Source of the DNA: JABDMH01 sp965222645
GTDB lineage: Bacteria; Bacteroidota; Bacteroidia; Chitinophagales; Saprospiraceae
DNA length: 64,000 nt
Assembly (NCBI GenBank): GCA_965222645.1
Contig: OZ244968.1
Span: 4,464,001-4,528,000 of the forward strand
Direction of reading: 5' to 3'
Shown here: positions 10,501 to 17,218 of the stretch, piece by piece
How the letters are laid out: every line of letters begins with the position of its first letter
Numbering within the stretch: position 1 is the first letter of the stretch
The notes under the pieces: generated by a model
Seen by the model: only the letters and a program-made list of their open reading frames with translations
What the model was told of the DNA's origin: nothing
The model's database searches: none
Translations under genes and position numbers: made by a program

Positions 10501-12461
10501 GCCAGAATGTAGATAGTAGTTGCACACAGGTGATCACATTTAGAGACGAGGATCAGCAAATTGAGATACTTCCTGTATTAGCCGATATCGAAATTTTCTG
10601 TGGTGAAGACTTACCATCAACAGATTCAGTAGTTGCCGCATATCCTGATTATGGAGTAGCATTAGAAGAGATCACCTTTGATCTGGCCTGCGGTAGAAAA
10701 ATTGAAAGGCACTACACCTTCACAAATGAATGCCTTGCTTTTACGCACCTACATCTCATTACCATCAACGATACATTAGCACCGATCATGACTGTACCAC
10801 CGGATACCGTGATTGAACTGAGCGCATCACTCCCGCTGGATTCTGTTGTGGCGCATGATGACTGCTCTGAAGTGACAGTAGAATTTGTGGACATAATAGA
10901 GCTTCTTGACGGATGTGATAAGCTCATCATCCGAAGCTGGTCTGCCACTGATGGATGTGGTAACACCACATTGGATACACAGCGAATTTACATGCGGGAT
11001 ATGCTTGCCCCTGTGATCGATGTTAAATATGCGGGTGCAGAATTGGCTCACCAGGATACGCTGGTTATCTATCACTGCATGGATGAATTCTTACCCAATG
11101 TAAATTATTCGGTAATCGATTCTTGCATGACTACTGATACGATGGTTGCAAATATCATTGATTCGACTACTTGCGACTCAAACCAATATTTGAGTTTGTA
11201 CGAGGTTACGATTAGTGCCACTGATCTAGCAGGTAATGAAGTATCGATCGATTTTTATACCCGCGTTTATGACACCATACCTCCTACTTTCACAGAGGCT
11301 CCCGGAACGGTCACTGTAAACTGTGATGAGGAAGTTCCTGTTCCATTTGAGGTAAAAGTTGAAGATGATTGTGGTGGCAATGTCGATATCCAACTTGAAG
11401 AACAACAGATTTTTGATGCTGATGACTCAACTCGATATGCGCTAATAAGGACCTGGAGTGCCGAGGACCAATGTGCAAATCAATCCACGCACACTCAAAT
11501 AATCAGGGTCTGTGGATTCGATACTTCATTATTGCTGAATAGCATTGAAGGTATGGTATGGTTTGATCAAAACCACGATGGTTTGCGATTTGAGCACGAA
11601 ACCGGGGTCAATGGTGTGAAAGTTCAGCTTTACACTATGGATCAGGGATTGCCTTCTCTATCGGATTCTGCAATCAGCTCAGTGTCCATAGATAGTTTGG
11701 ATGGTCATTATCGGTTTGATGGTCTGCAACCAGGCAGATATATGGTCAAATTTGTATTGCCTGATTCGCTTTATTTCTCATTCAGTAATGCTGGCGACGA
11801 TAATATTGATAGTGATGCACTCGAAACATCTGGTGAGACAGACTGGTATACTTTGGGTTATGCTCAACAAATGACAAACATCGATGCCGGCATCCTGTAC
11901 AAAGAAAGCCTACTGCCCCCGGAGATTGTGTATTTTGAAGCCACTGGAGATACGTGCGATAATTATTTACTCTGGGCGACCCAGGATCTCGAAACAGGCG
12001 ATAGCGTTATCTTAGAAAAATCATATGACGGCATTGACTATTTCACGATTTATGAGAGTGCTGTCTCTTTAATTGACCAGGACTATCTAGCTAATCAATT
12101 TTTAGATGACACTGTGTTATCAAAGCAGTTTTATCAACTTACCGTAATTATTGCTGATGGAAGATTTGCCACGCAGGCCATTTTCAAAGAAAATCCGTGC
12201 GAAGCGGCAGATGATCAGATTACAACTTATCCCAATCCAACCAGCTCGACGTTTACGCTGGAGATAAAAGGCTCCTCAAGTCAAAAAATTGAGTTAGTGA
12301 TTTACGATGTAATTGGCAAGTTTTATCAAAGCATAACTCTTGACGTTAAAGCGGGACTGTACAGGGAGGAAATCGACTTTTCAAGATTTGTGACTGGGAC
12401 TTATATTCTGCGCTTTAGGTACAATGGAAAAACCTACAATGAAATGATATTAAAAATATAG
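4575..12461 (+). CDS. Giant T9SS-secreted repeat protein, intact 3' part (2628 codons)
   Basis: This is an extracellular adhesin-like protein. The true register begins at about 4632; the first 19 codons are out-of-frame repeat sequence, so the ATG at 4575 is probably not a real start and the product is the C-terminal part of a larger protein. Order by residue: 98-residue Cys-rich units (about 20-690), two divergent units (to about 870), HYR/Ig-like Cys-rich modules (about 870-1270), two SdrD-B-like domains (about 1276-1395 and 1399-1516, with W-D/E-D-x-N-G-I-R-D), a long HYR-like array (about 1520-2310, recurring DTTPP, CPADT and DNCG), a third SdrD-B-like domain (about 2322-2441), a linker, and a T9SS type A sorting domain (from about 2550, starting TYPNPTSSTF). 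Secretion by T9SS is inferred from that domain; the ligand is unknown. Confidence 0.9.
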   Translation: MPNRAGDCRLACSEPGSAVLACAVDDCDTFALTDDYDLLNFVSSCGGNAGSITVNYTLTDSCGNGVSFASTFTIEDTTAPDTTGCNLGDLDATIECLGQAGNEQAIADWHAANRAAVLACAVDDCDTFALTDDYDLLNFVSSCGGNAGSITVNYTLTDSCGNGVSFASTFTIEDTTAPDTTGCNLGDLNATIECLGQAGNEQAIADWHAANRAAVLACAVDDCDTFELTDNYDLLNFVSSCGGNAGSITVNYTLTDSCGNGVSFASTFTIEDTTAPDTTGCNLGDLDATIECLGQVGNEQAIADWHASNRAAVLACAVDDCDTFALTDDYDLLNFVSSCGGNAGSITVNYTLTDSCGNGVSFASTFTIEDTTAPDTTGCNLGDLDATIECLGQVGNEQAIADWHSENRAAVLACAVDDCDTFALTDDYDLLNFVSSCGGNAGSITVNYTLTDSCGNGVSFASTFTIEDTTAPDTTGCNLGDLDATIECLGQAGNEQAIADWHAANRVAVLACAVDDCDTFELTDNYDLLNFVSSCGGNAGSITVNYTLTDSCGNGVSFASTFTIEDTTAPDTTGCNLGDLDATIECLGQAGNEQAIADWHAANRAAVLACAVDDCDTFALTDDYDLLNFVSSCGGNAGSITVNYTLTDSCGNGVSFASTFTIEDTTAPDTTGCNLGDLNAVAECFGAEANEALMEVWHQSNLQILQSCVIEQCDSLLISDDFDLNNFVVTCGQNAGYLTVNYVLNDYCGNSSGFSATLTIEDTNPPVVINCDITQLNDSIECLGTIANEQAIRSWNQSNIDYLTNCATDDCNDVLVTSDLDLANFVEDCSPNTGSLVAMYTISDGCGYSTTLSGSIVIYDLTPPHAIECVEDITIDFYQSPDPDSIGWPNYRDICDPDISVTYQDDSLGFEEPCDDFRYIIRSFFATDNCGNTDSSCVQTIKIECCDLEEFAFPGDTTIYCGDSIPTEKDIYAKYPGLDLKINTTSHDGSCQDLYFRVIEVEDQCSHEYTITVLDTTSPELYVTPNDTFIYCGDPLPEPTYEVSDNCTEVEVTFEEKIGECECGQIIEWTWTAKDACYNMTSITRYIEIRDTVPPVIEVASEDMSGLTEGDTMYVYGCGMPQVNMNDFSATDDCCTTQDSTYDRFVSFKRCDIHGYDQLWECGIISKDLCGNESRFVFYVAQIDTTPPTILNVPEDVTLACDDTIPPVPSDVTSIDDCQTETRPEFEEIIEIDSIDSTRVTITRRWFIYDNCENFTEAIQKITMCGNPENPDTIIKSSITGLIWNDANRDGIRDQEESLMDSVPLSLFAVDDLGNSTLLDVTTSGIVTHGQYQFNQLTPGKYKIEISLPDSLLLTQSNVGDEGTDSDYNENSYATDIIDLDSVDVSLDAGVIVKVEAPVLSGIMGVIWEDADSNGIRDPEEILLDSILVNLLEVVSDGMEVQIDQHLTSTETKGKYSFDGLELGHYRIEVILPDSTRFTQFGIGDESTDSDVNSETGKSDIIQLGEEMSLVDAGLVRVITDTTSQELVLHCAPDVTTTCRYDLVEEPTWEYSCDVSLSYLDQNELDSCGLGQIFRTWTATACDGQVRECAQVITVIDTTPPVFDTCSSYHFITCGDSIGLDTLDISDLCEGATYVTFEDTIIVDSCNTTITTRTWTAWDCAGNTATCEQKIVYTDTIVPQIVCPADTSVQCWTDSISSMADAFDNCDIAPVVSFEDELQLDSCGQGRIIRTWSATDCIGNVASCIQTITVADTMSPVIICPPDTTVSCRVEELSFMVIVEDNCDPDPTFNYVDVVELDSCGLGIIERNWTATDCSGNTSICVQRITVVDTIAPTAKFSTDTTLSCEALANYMTPEIPIIDNCDPNPSVTYSDSVLSNDCNGPALSRTWTVRDCAGNSASHVQIISVMDTFAPVLVAGTCPADTILIFGESLEEKVPEYVDNCSPAVDISFRDDSIGFSENCKSGTILRTFFAEDQCQNVDSSCTQVITFRDEDQQIEILPVLADIEIFCGEDLPSTDSVVAAYPDYGVALEEITFDLACGRKIERHYTFTNECLAFTHLHLITINDTLAPIMTVPPDTVIELSASLPLDSVVAHDDCSEVTVEFVDIIELLDGCDKLIIRSWSATDGCGNTTLDTQRIYMRDMLAPVIDVKYAGAELAHQDTLVIYHCMDEFLPNVNYSVIDSCMTTDTMVANIIDSTTCDSNQYLSLYEVTISATDLAGNEVSIDFYTRVYDTIPPTFTEAPGTVTVNCDEEVPVPFEVKVEDDCGGNVDIQLEEQQIFDADDSTRYALIRTWSAEDQCANQSTHTQIIRVCGFDTSLLLNSIEGMVWFDQNHDGLRFEHETGVNGVKVQLYTMDQGLPSLSDSAISSVSIDSLDGHYRFDGLQPGRYMVKFVLPDSLYFSFSNAGDDNIDSDALETSGETDWYTLGYAQQMTNIDAGILYKESLLPPEIVYFEATGDTCDNYLLWATQDLETGDSVILEKSYDGIDYFTIYESAVSLIDQDYLANQFLDDTVLSKQFYQLTVIIADGRFATQAIFKENPCEAADDQITTYPNPTSSTFTLEIKGSSSQKIELVIYDVIGKFYQSITLDVKAGLYREEIDFSRFVTGTYILRFRYNGKTYNEMILKI
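8400..9130 (+). other. Tandem pair of SdrD-B-like (prealbumin-like) domains in the adhesin
   Basis: Two adjacent domains of roughly 120 residues each open with an aromatic-rich strand followed by an acidic loop of the form W-N/E-D-A-x-x-D/N-G-I-R-D. Each contains a Y-x-I/V-E-x-x-L-P-D-S strand and ends with an S-D-x-x-x-D-A-G motif. The acidic loop is like the calcium-binding loop of staphylococcal SdrD B repeats. A third copy is at about 11540-11900 with a D-Q-N-H-D-G-L-R loop. They probably act as rigid spacers on the cell surface; the Ca2+ binding is inferred. Confidence 0.75.
12215..12461 (+). other. T9SS type A C-terminal sorting domain of the adhesin
   Basis: About 80 C-terminal residues start at a Y-P-N-P-T motif and continue with beta strands (E-L-V-I-Y-D-V-I-G) and the final G-T-Y-I-L-R-F strand. 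This is the usual form of the T9SS type A domain, which directs cargo through the outer membrane and is usually cleaved. The M4 protease gene in this window ends with the same kind of domain. Confidence 0.9.
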
Positions 12462-12495
12462 ATATTTTATTAGCTTTTTATTTATTTGAAGTCAG

Positions 12496-12524
12496 GAGTG
12501 GCCTTTTCAGGTCACTCTTTTTTT
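12496..12524 (+). terminator. Intrinsic terminator after the giant adhesin
   Basis: The stem GAGTGGCC (12496-12503) pairs with GGTCACTC (12510-12517) with one G-U pair across a six-base loop, and is followed by seven T (12518-12524). It lies 35 bp after the stop codon and fits a Rho-independent terminator for the plus-strand gene. Confidence 0.85.
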
Positions 12525-12620
12525 CATAAAGCCGTTCCAAATAAAATAATAAATAAGGAGAAAATTTGCTATCAGCTGATTTCGGTTGAATAGGTGAAAT
12601 TAAAAAAGACATTCATACCA

Positions 12621-13301
12621 TTACTCATTTTCGTAAAACACGGAAATATCCTCCAATTTTTTTCTCGTGATGTCCGGTACTTTTGCATTTTCGGAAGGAT
12701 AGCCGACAGGAATTAGTAAAAATGCTCTCTCATTTTGCGGCCTATCGAGGATTTTTTCTAAAAAGTTCATGGGACTTGGAGTGTGTGTCAGTGCAGCAAG
12801 TCCGGCATTGTGAATAGCTGCTATTAAAAAGCCTGTGGCAATTCCGACGGACTCGTTTACATAGTAATTTTTCTTTTTTTGACCATCCGGCATTAAGTCA
12901 TAAGATTTCTTAAAAACGATGATGAGCCAGGGAGCGATTTCCAGAAATGGCTTTCTCCAATCAGTACCAAATGGCTCCAAATCATGCTTCCATGATTCGG
13001 ACATCCTTGACTCATAGTTTATTTTTTCCTCTTTTTCTGCAGCGACCCTTATTTTTTTCTTAAGTGAGGGTGAAGAAATGGCACAAAAAGTCCATGGCTG
13101 TTTGTGAGCACCGGAGGGAGCTGATGATGCGGTCAAAATAACATCGGCAATGATTTCTCTTGGTATGGGTGTTGCGGAAAAATCCCTGATGGATCGGCGT
13201 TTATTTATTTGTGTGAAAAAATCTGTCGATATTTTTTTTATCTCGCTTATTTCCCGGACAGGGTGATTATAGGGAATAAAAGAATGGCTCGCCATCGTCA
13301 T
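12621..13301 (-). CDS. Nitroreductase family protein
   Basis: An FMN-dependent oxidoreductase of 226 residues. The FMN-binding start R-R-S-I-R-D-F-S is at residues 35-42 and the S-S-A-P-S-G motif follows. The C-terminal G-Y-P-S-E motif near residue 207 is typical of the family. The overall shape is closest to the iodotyrosine-deiodinase-like branch of nitroreductases, but the substrate cannot be told from sequence. It is the second gene of a minus-strand pair: the upstream SDR gene stops 7 bp before this start, so they are probably co-transcribed. A second ATG two codons in is an alternative start. Confidence 0.88.
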   Translation of the reverse strand: MTMASHSFIPYNHPVREISEIKKISTDFFTQINKRRSIRDFSATPIPREIIADVILTASSAPSGAHKQPWTFCAISSPSLKKKIRVAAEKEEKINYESRMSESWKHDLEPFGTDWRKPFLEIAPWLIIVFKKSYDLMPDGQKKKNYYVNESVGIATGFLIAAIHNAGLAALTHTPSPMNFLEKILDRPQNERAFLLIPVGYPSENAKVPDITRKKLEDISVFYENE

Positions 13302-13308
13302 AATTAAG

Positions 13309-14049
13309 TTATAAATCGCCTAGTTGAGGACGGATAATAAGTTCTTCTACATCAGCAGTTGGGGAAAGCTTATAAGCGGTCCAGAGTATTTTGGCAATAT
13401 CCTCGGCTTCCATCAGCCTTGTGCGAGGAAGGTCTACCCCTGCCCAGGAGTCTGACCATGTCGCACCTGGCAAAAGCGCAGTGACGCGAATATTCTCACT
13501 TTTTAATTCTTCTCTCAGTACTTTGCTGAAACCCAATTGAGCAAACTTCGATATACTGTATGAGCCGCCGTTTGGATATGCTATTTTACTTGCAATAGAG
13601 CACATGTTAAAAATATGTCCCTTTTGACTGCGACGGATCAGCCCCATGAGTTCGCGGGTGAGATGGTATGAGCTCTTCAGATTGATATCAAGCATTTCAT
13701 CCAACCGTCCTTCTGACTCATCGAGTATGGATCCGGGGTGAAATATACCGGCATTATTTACCAGCAAATCAACGCGTTGCCATCGCTCGCTGATATGACT
13801 TGCAAATGATGTGATCTCTGTCCTGTTGCCGAGGTCGGCTTGATACGTTATGACATCGTTACCTGCCTGGCTGAGTTCAAAGTGTAACTTTTCCAATTCT
13901 TTCTTTCCCCGGGCACAGGTGGCGATATGACATCCTTCTGCTGCGAGCAACCGGCATATGGCCTTACCGATTCCCTTGCTGCCTCCGCTTACAACAGCAA
14001 AAACATTCCCAGCACTTTCGTGCTTGTATTGTGCACCTGTAGAATCCAT
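13309..14049 (-). CDS. SDR family NAD(P)-dependent oxidoreductase
   Basis: A classical short-chain dehydrogenase of 246 residues. The nucleotide-binding G-G-S-K-G-I-G motif is at residues 22-28, N-N-A-G at 98-101 and the catalytic Y-S-I-S-K at 164-168. An Arg after the second beta strand (C-A-R-G) favours NADP(H), by family rule. It precedes the nitroreductase in a two-gene minus-strand unit. It is divergent from the MlaE-like gene with only 44 bp between start codons, so the two promoters must overlap. The substrate is not predictable. Confidence 0.88.
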   Translation of the reverse strand: MDSTGAQYKHESAGNVFAVVSGGSKGIGKAICRLLAAEGCHIATCARGKKELEKLHFELSQAGNDVITYQADLGNRTEITSFASHISERWQRVDLLVNNAGIFHPGSILDESEGRLDEMLDINLKSSYHLTRELMGLIRRSQKGHIFNMCSIASKIAYPNGGSYSISKFAQLGFSKVLREELKSENIRVTALLPGATWSDSWAGVDLPRTRLMEAEDIAKILWTAYKLSPTADVEELIIRPQLGDL

Positions 14050-14093
14050 GGATTAAAAATAAACTTAATTTAGCTGCCCAGGTTTATTACCGT

Positions 14094-14840
14094 ATGATCA
14101 GAGGCCTTCTATATCATTTTGGGAGATACATCATGATGATGGGATCGGCTTTTTCGCGTCCTGAGAAGTTATCGATGTACTGGAAGGAGACAGTCCGGCA
14201 GATGTACGATATCGGAGTCGGTTCTCTAATTATCGTCATGCTCATTTCAATTTTTATCGGGGCCGTTGCTGCCGTGCAGTTTGCCTATCAACTGGATGGA
14301 ACATTGGTGCCTAACTACTACATTGGCTACGTGGTACGGGATCTCACCATTATCGAATTGGCCCCGACGATCACATGCCTAGTGCTGGCAGGAAAAGTGG
14401 GTTCTAACATGGCAGCTGAAATTGGTGGCATGAGGCAAAAGGAGCACATCGATGCCATGGAGGTTATGGGAATCAATACTGCGGCTTATTTGATCACCCC
14501 CAAGGTTGTAGCAGGTGTGGTTGTCATCCCCCTTCTTGTGGCAATTGCGGCATTTCTGGCAGTTGGCGGGGGATATGTTGCTGTAGTACCGACTGGCTTG
14601 ATTACTCATTCGGAATATGTGCAGGGACTAAGATCATTTTTTGTCCCATATAATGTCTTCATGATGTTTGTTAAGGCTGTGGTTTTCGCATTCATCCTGA
14701 CTACGGCATCGTGTTATCAGGGATTTCACGTGCGGGGTGGTGCAATAGAACTTGGAAAGGCGAGTACTAATGCGGTCGTCATTAGTGATATTTTGATTTT
14801 ACTTGCAGATTATGTCATAGCAATCCTACTCACTACCTGA
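14094..14840 (+). CDS. MlaE-family lipid ABC transporter permease
   Basis: An integral inner-membrane protein of 248 residues with about five hydrophobic segments and the MlaE signature around residues 97-120 (L-A-G-K-V-G-S-N-M-A-A-E-I-G). The family moves phospholipids or sterol-like lipids between membranes to maintain outer-membrane asymmetry. It sits 2 bp upstream of its ATPase partner. The usual third gene, an MCE/MlaD substrate-binding protein, does not follow: the next 300 bp are non-coding. Confidence 0.9.
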   Translation: MIRGLLYHFGRYIMMMGSAFSRPEKLSMYWKETVRQMYDIGVGSLIIVMLISIFIGAVAAVQFAYQLDGTLVPNYYIGYVVRDLTIIELAPTITCLVLAGKVGSNMAAEIGGMRQKEHIDAMEVMGINTAAYLITPKVVAGVVVIPLLVAIAAFLAVGGGYVAVVPTGLITHSEYVQGLRSFFVPYNVFMMFVKAVVFAFILTTASCYQGFHVRGGAIELGKASTNAVVISDILILLADYVIAILLTT

Positions 14841-14842
14841 CA

Positions 14843-15607
14843 ATGATAAGGGCAGACCGCATTTTTAAATCATTTGGTGACCATGAAGTACTTAAGGATA
14901 TATCAATTGTCTTTGAGGCGGGTAAGTGCAATTTGATTATAGGACGGAGCGGGGCAGGTAAAACCGTGCTGCTGAAGATTTTAGCCGGTCTTCTCAGACC
15001 TACTGACGGCATCGTTTGGTATGATGACATCAACTTTTTAGAGCTGTCAAAAAGAGAGGTAAGGGAAATTCGAATGAAGGTAGGAATGTTGTTTCAGGGT
15101 TCGGCATTGTTTGATTCGATGTCTGTCGAAGACAATATTCGGTTTCCATTAGACATGTTTACAAATGAAACGGCCAAAAACAAACGGAAACGCGTGGACT
15201 ACTGCCTCGAGCGAGTGAATCTTGAAGGAATTAATTCAAAATTTCCATCCGAGATAAGTGGCGGAATGCAAAAGAGAGTCGGAATAGCCCGTTCTATTGT
15301 CCTTGAACCGAAATATCTGTTTTGTGACGAACCCAACAGTGGTCTGGATCCTAAAACTTCCATACTTATCGACGAGCTTATCGAAAGCATAACTGAGGAA
15401 AACAATATCACGACTATTATCAACACACACGACATGAATAGTGTGATGGAGATCGGAGATAAAATCAATCTTCTCTACATGGGCCAGTTGACCTGGTCGG
15501 GCAATAAATCAGAAGTTCTGGAGAGCAGCAATGAGACTCTTATGGATTTCATTTTTGCATCTCCCTTTCTGCAGAAGCTCAGGAAAACAGCACTTGGACA
15601 ACAGTAG
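14843..15607 (+). CDS. MlaF-type ABC transporter ATP-binding protein
   Basis: The 254-residue ATPase subunit partners the MlaE-like permease directly upstream. Walker A G-R-S-G-A-G-K-T is at residues 34-41, the Q-loop Gln at 85, the signature I-S-G-G-M-Q-K-R at 138-145 (the Q-K-R is typical of MlaF) and Walker B F-C-D-E-P at 160-164. The tight two-gene operon ends here. No plus-strand terminator with a T tract is visible after it. Confidence 0.92.
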   Translation: MIRADRIFKSFGDHEVLKDISIVFEAGKCNLIIGRSGAGKTVLLKILAGLLRPTDGIVWYDDINFLELSKREVREIRMKVGMLFQGSALFDSMSVEDNIRFPLDMFTNETAKNKRKRVDYCLERVNLEGINSKFPSEISGGMQKRVGIARSIVLEPKYLFCDEPNSGLDPKTSILIDELIESITEENNITTIINTHDMNSVMEIGDKINLLYMGQLTWSGNKSEVLESSNETLMDFIFASPFLQKLRKTALGQQ

Positions 15608-15688
15608 CTTGTCTATCTATCAGTAGACAACTTTAAGTCATTCTTGACTGGATAAATTTCACAGCTCCTGATTTTGATAGTACATATT

Positions 15689-15723
15689 AAAAAGCCCGCG
15701 ATCTGACATTTCAAATCCGGGCT
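15689..15723 (-). terminator. Hairpin with minus-strand T tract (possible sRNA terminator)
   Basis: AGCCCG (15693-15698) pairs with CGGGCT (15718-15723), extended by GAT/ATC across one bulged base. Five A at 15689-15693 give a T tract only when read on the minus strand. No T tract lies on the plus-strand side, so it does not look like the MlaEF terminator. Confidence 0.5.
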
Positions 15724-15873
15724 ATTCGACTAAGGTCTCAAAATAAGAAAACTACATCTTTATGCTAATGCTCCATAAGAGCCACATTTTCAATTCTTTA
15801 AACTTTAACACTTTTTATCATAATATTGTTGCATCTTCATACAAACATATATAATAAAACAACGAATTAAAGA
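15689..15873 (-). ncRNA. Possible minus-strand small RNA (about 185 nt)
   Basis: A minus-strand -7-type box TATATTTG (15879-15886) would place a transcription start near 15872, and the hairpin plus T tract at 15689-15723 would end it. The interval lacks an ORF longer than about 15 codons. No -33 TTTG is at the right distance. No known RNA family was recognised. The call rests only on the two signals and their order. Confidence 0.22.
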
Positions 15874-15878
15874 TTTAA

Positions 15879-15886
15879 CAAATATA
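15879..15886 (-). promoter_or_regulatory. Minus-strand TAnnTTTG box
   Basis: CAAATATA on the plus strand reads TATATTTG on the minus strand, an exact match to the Bacteroidota -7 consensus. It points into the gene-free gap and not at a protein gene. Confidence 0.3.
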
Positions 15887-15948
15887 TTGTCTAGTAACGG
15901 GTTATCCTAGTAATTAGGCTCTTATTGGACAAAATTTTATTCACATTT

Positions 15949-16203
15949 ATGCAAATAACTGTTGAAATCAGTTTTTATCCGCTCAAAGAGAATTTTGGAC
16001 CAGAAGTCCTCGATGTGATTGGCCTGCTGAGAAGGGACGATCTGGAAGTGAGGACTAATAATATGAGTACCCAAATTACAGGTGAATATGATCGAGTATT
16101 TGAAACCATCTCGGGAGCACTCAAGGAATCCTTTTCCAAGGACTTCAAAGCATCAGCAGTCCTGAAGGTCTTCAACCAGGAACTTGATCTCAAATGGATT
16201 TAA
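15949..16203 (+). CDS. Thiamine-binding (YkoF/MTH1187-like) small protein
   Basis: A protein of 84 residues from the ATG at 15949; a TTG at 15925 would add eight residues. It opens with a beta strand (M-Q-I-T-V-E-I-S-F-Y-P-L) and later has a N-M-S-T-Q-I-x-G-E-Y-D stretch, the pattern of the YkoF/MTH1187 superfamily that binds thiamine or its pyrimidine part. A role as a small cytoplasmic ligand-binding protein is inferred. The flanking genes are unrelated and no TPP riboswitch was recognised upstream. Confidence 0.6.
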   Translation: MQITVEISFYPLKENFGPEVLDVIGLLRRDDLEVRTNNMSTQITGEYDRVFETISGALKESFSKDFKASAVLKVFNQELDLKWI

Positions 16204-16256
16204 CTGTGATCCGGGTGTGGTAATGACAACAGGGTGATCTATCGGTGGAAAACGTC

Positions 16257-16664
16257 CTATGTCCTTGTTGTCTTGGTCCCGGCTCTCTGGCTACTAGTTA
16301 CGGTTTGCTTTCCCGGTAGGCATTTCACTTTACAGCAGCTCTGGGGATCACAAGATTTCCTTTTCATATCCGAACCACTTTTTACATCGGTAAAGGAGCC
16401 TAGTGTGTGATTATAGGCTACTGGAGTGTAAGTGACTGAGCCCGTTGCATCACACTCCACCTTGCGCAAGTAACGAGTCTCATATGATACCTCGTCAATG
16501 ACCTTAATTATATCGCTTTGATCAATAGCGGCAAGACTGGCAATAGATAAACAATGTTTTTTTGCATACTTGTTGCATTGTGCCTTTTTATAAAGACTGC
16601 AATTTTGACCTTCTGCAGGAATTGCTAAGACCAGTAGAGATATTCCTAAGAGTAGGGACTTCAT
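16257..16664 (-). CDS. Exported Cys-rich protein of unknown function
   Basis: A protein of 135 residues with a clear signal peptide (about 19 residues, ending A-E-G before Q-N-C). The mature part has eight Cys in two clusters, three near the N-terminus and a C-x4-C-C-x3-C group (S-C-D-P-Q-S-C-C-K-V-K-C) near residues 108-118. Disulfide bonding in the envelope is likely. The C-terminal tail is basic and Thr/Ser-rich. I do not recognise the family. It is divergent from the lipoprotein/M4 protease unit and may share its promoter region. Confidence 0.65.
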   Translation of the reverse strand: MKSLLLGISLLVLAIPAEGQNCSLYKKAQCNKYAKKHCLSIASLAAIDQSDIIKVIDEVSYETRYLRKVECDATGSVTYTPVAYNHTLGSFTDVKSGSDMKRKSCDPQSCCKVKCLPGKQTVTSSQRAGTKTTRT

Positions 16665-16747
16665 ATTCGATTATATTTATATTCAATATTACAATTATTT
16701 CTTAAGAAATGCCAGGGGTAGTGAACCGTCCTGCTCGATTTTCGTGT

Positions 16748-16755
16748 TATCTTTG
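16748..16755 (+). promoter_or_regulatory. -7 box (TATCTTTG) before the lipoprotein/M4 protease unit
   Basis: An exact TAnnTTTG match 34 bp before the ATG at 16790. No TTTG lies at the usual 19-nt distance upstream, so only the -7 element is supported. Confidence 0.45.
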
Positions 16756-16789
16756 ACGAGTCTCGGTCTCAATTATCAATCGATCTCAT

Positions 16790-17218
16790 ATGCGTCATGT
16801 TTTCCTCCTGATCTTCCTGGCTTTTCTGGCCTGCAAGACCGTTCCATTCAGCCCGGACTCTTACCAAAAGGATTTTGTGTCGATCAGTGAGGGAGGTGGC
16901 TTTGTCGGGATTGAAACTCATTACCATTTTACACCTTTGGGCAATGTCTACCAGCAAATGGGTATGGATACCACACTTCAGAAATTACCTGATGTCGATC
17001 GTGAAATTGTGAGACAAGTCCTTAAAATGGCCAGGCAAATGGAACTGGATAAGTATGAGTTCGACGATCCGGGAAATGCTTATAAAGCCTTGACGATCAA
17101 TTTAGAAGGTAAGAAGAACCGCATTGTATGGAGTCCGGGATCAACTGAAGTTAACCCTTCATGTAGTAGTATTTTCAAACTTTTAAAGCAATCACTCAAC
17201 GAAAATGATGATGAATAA
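16790..17218 (+). CDS. Small lipoprotein of unknown function
   Basis: A protein of 142 residues with a short signal sequence ending in a lipobox, F-L-A-C, so Cys15 is the predicted lipidated residue. The rest is soluble and compact with no recognised domain. It begins with a strand-rich part (G-F-V-G-I-E-T-H-Y-H-F) and ends with an acidic tail. It overlaps the M4 protease gene by 14 bp, so the two are translationally coupled; a role in protease secretion or inhibition is possible but not shown. Confidence 0.7.
   Translation: MRHVFLLIFLAFLACKTVPFSPDSYQKDFVSISEGGGFVGIETHYHFTPLGNVYQQMGMDTTLQKLPDVDREIVRQVLKMARQMELDKYEFDDPGNAYKALTINLEGKKNRIVWSPGSTEVNPSCSSIFKLLKQSLNENDDE

Larger units (their letters stand above)
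15608..15948. other. AT-rich intergenic region with no plus-strand gene
   Basis: This is the longest gap without a protein gene apart from the rnpB region. No ORF of note is seen on either strand. It holds a hairpin (15693-15723) with a T tract on the minus strand and, about 155 bp upstream in that direction, a minus-strand TATATTTG box (15879-15886). The pair could bound a small transcript. The rest is AT-rich with no further motif that I can name. Confidence 0.6.

Noticed and set aside
15608..15948. TPP riboswitch before the thiamine-binding-like gene
   Set aside because: The conserved TPP elements (CUGAGA and the ACCUGAUC-like segment) were not found in the gap.
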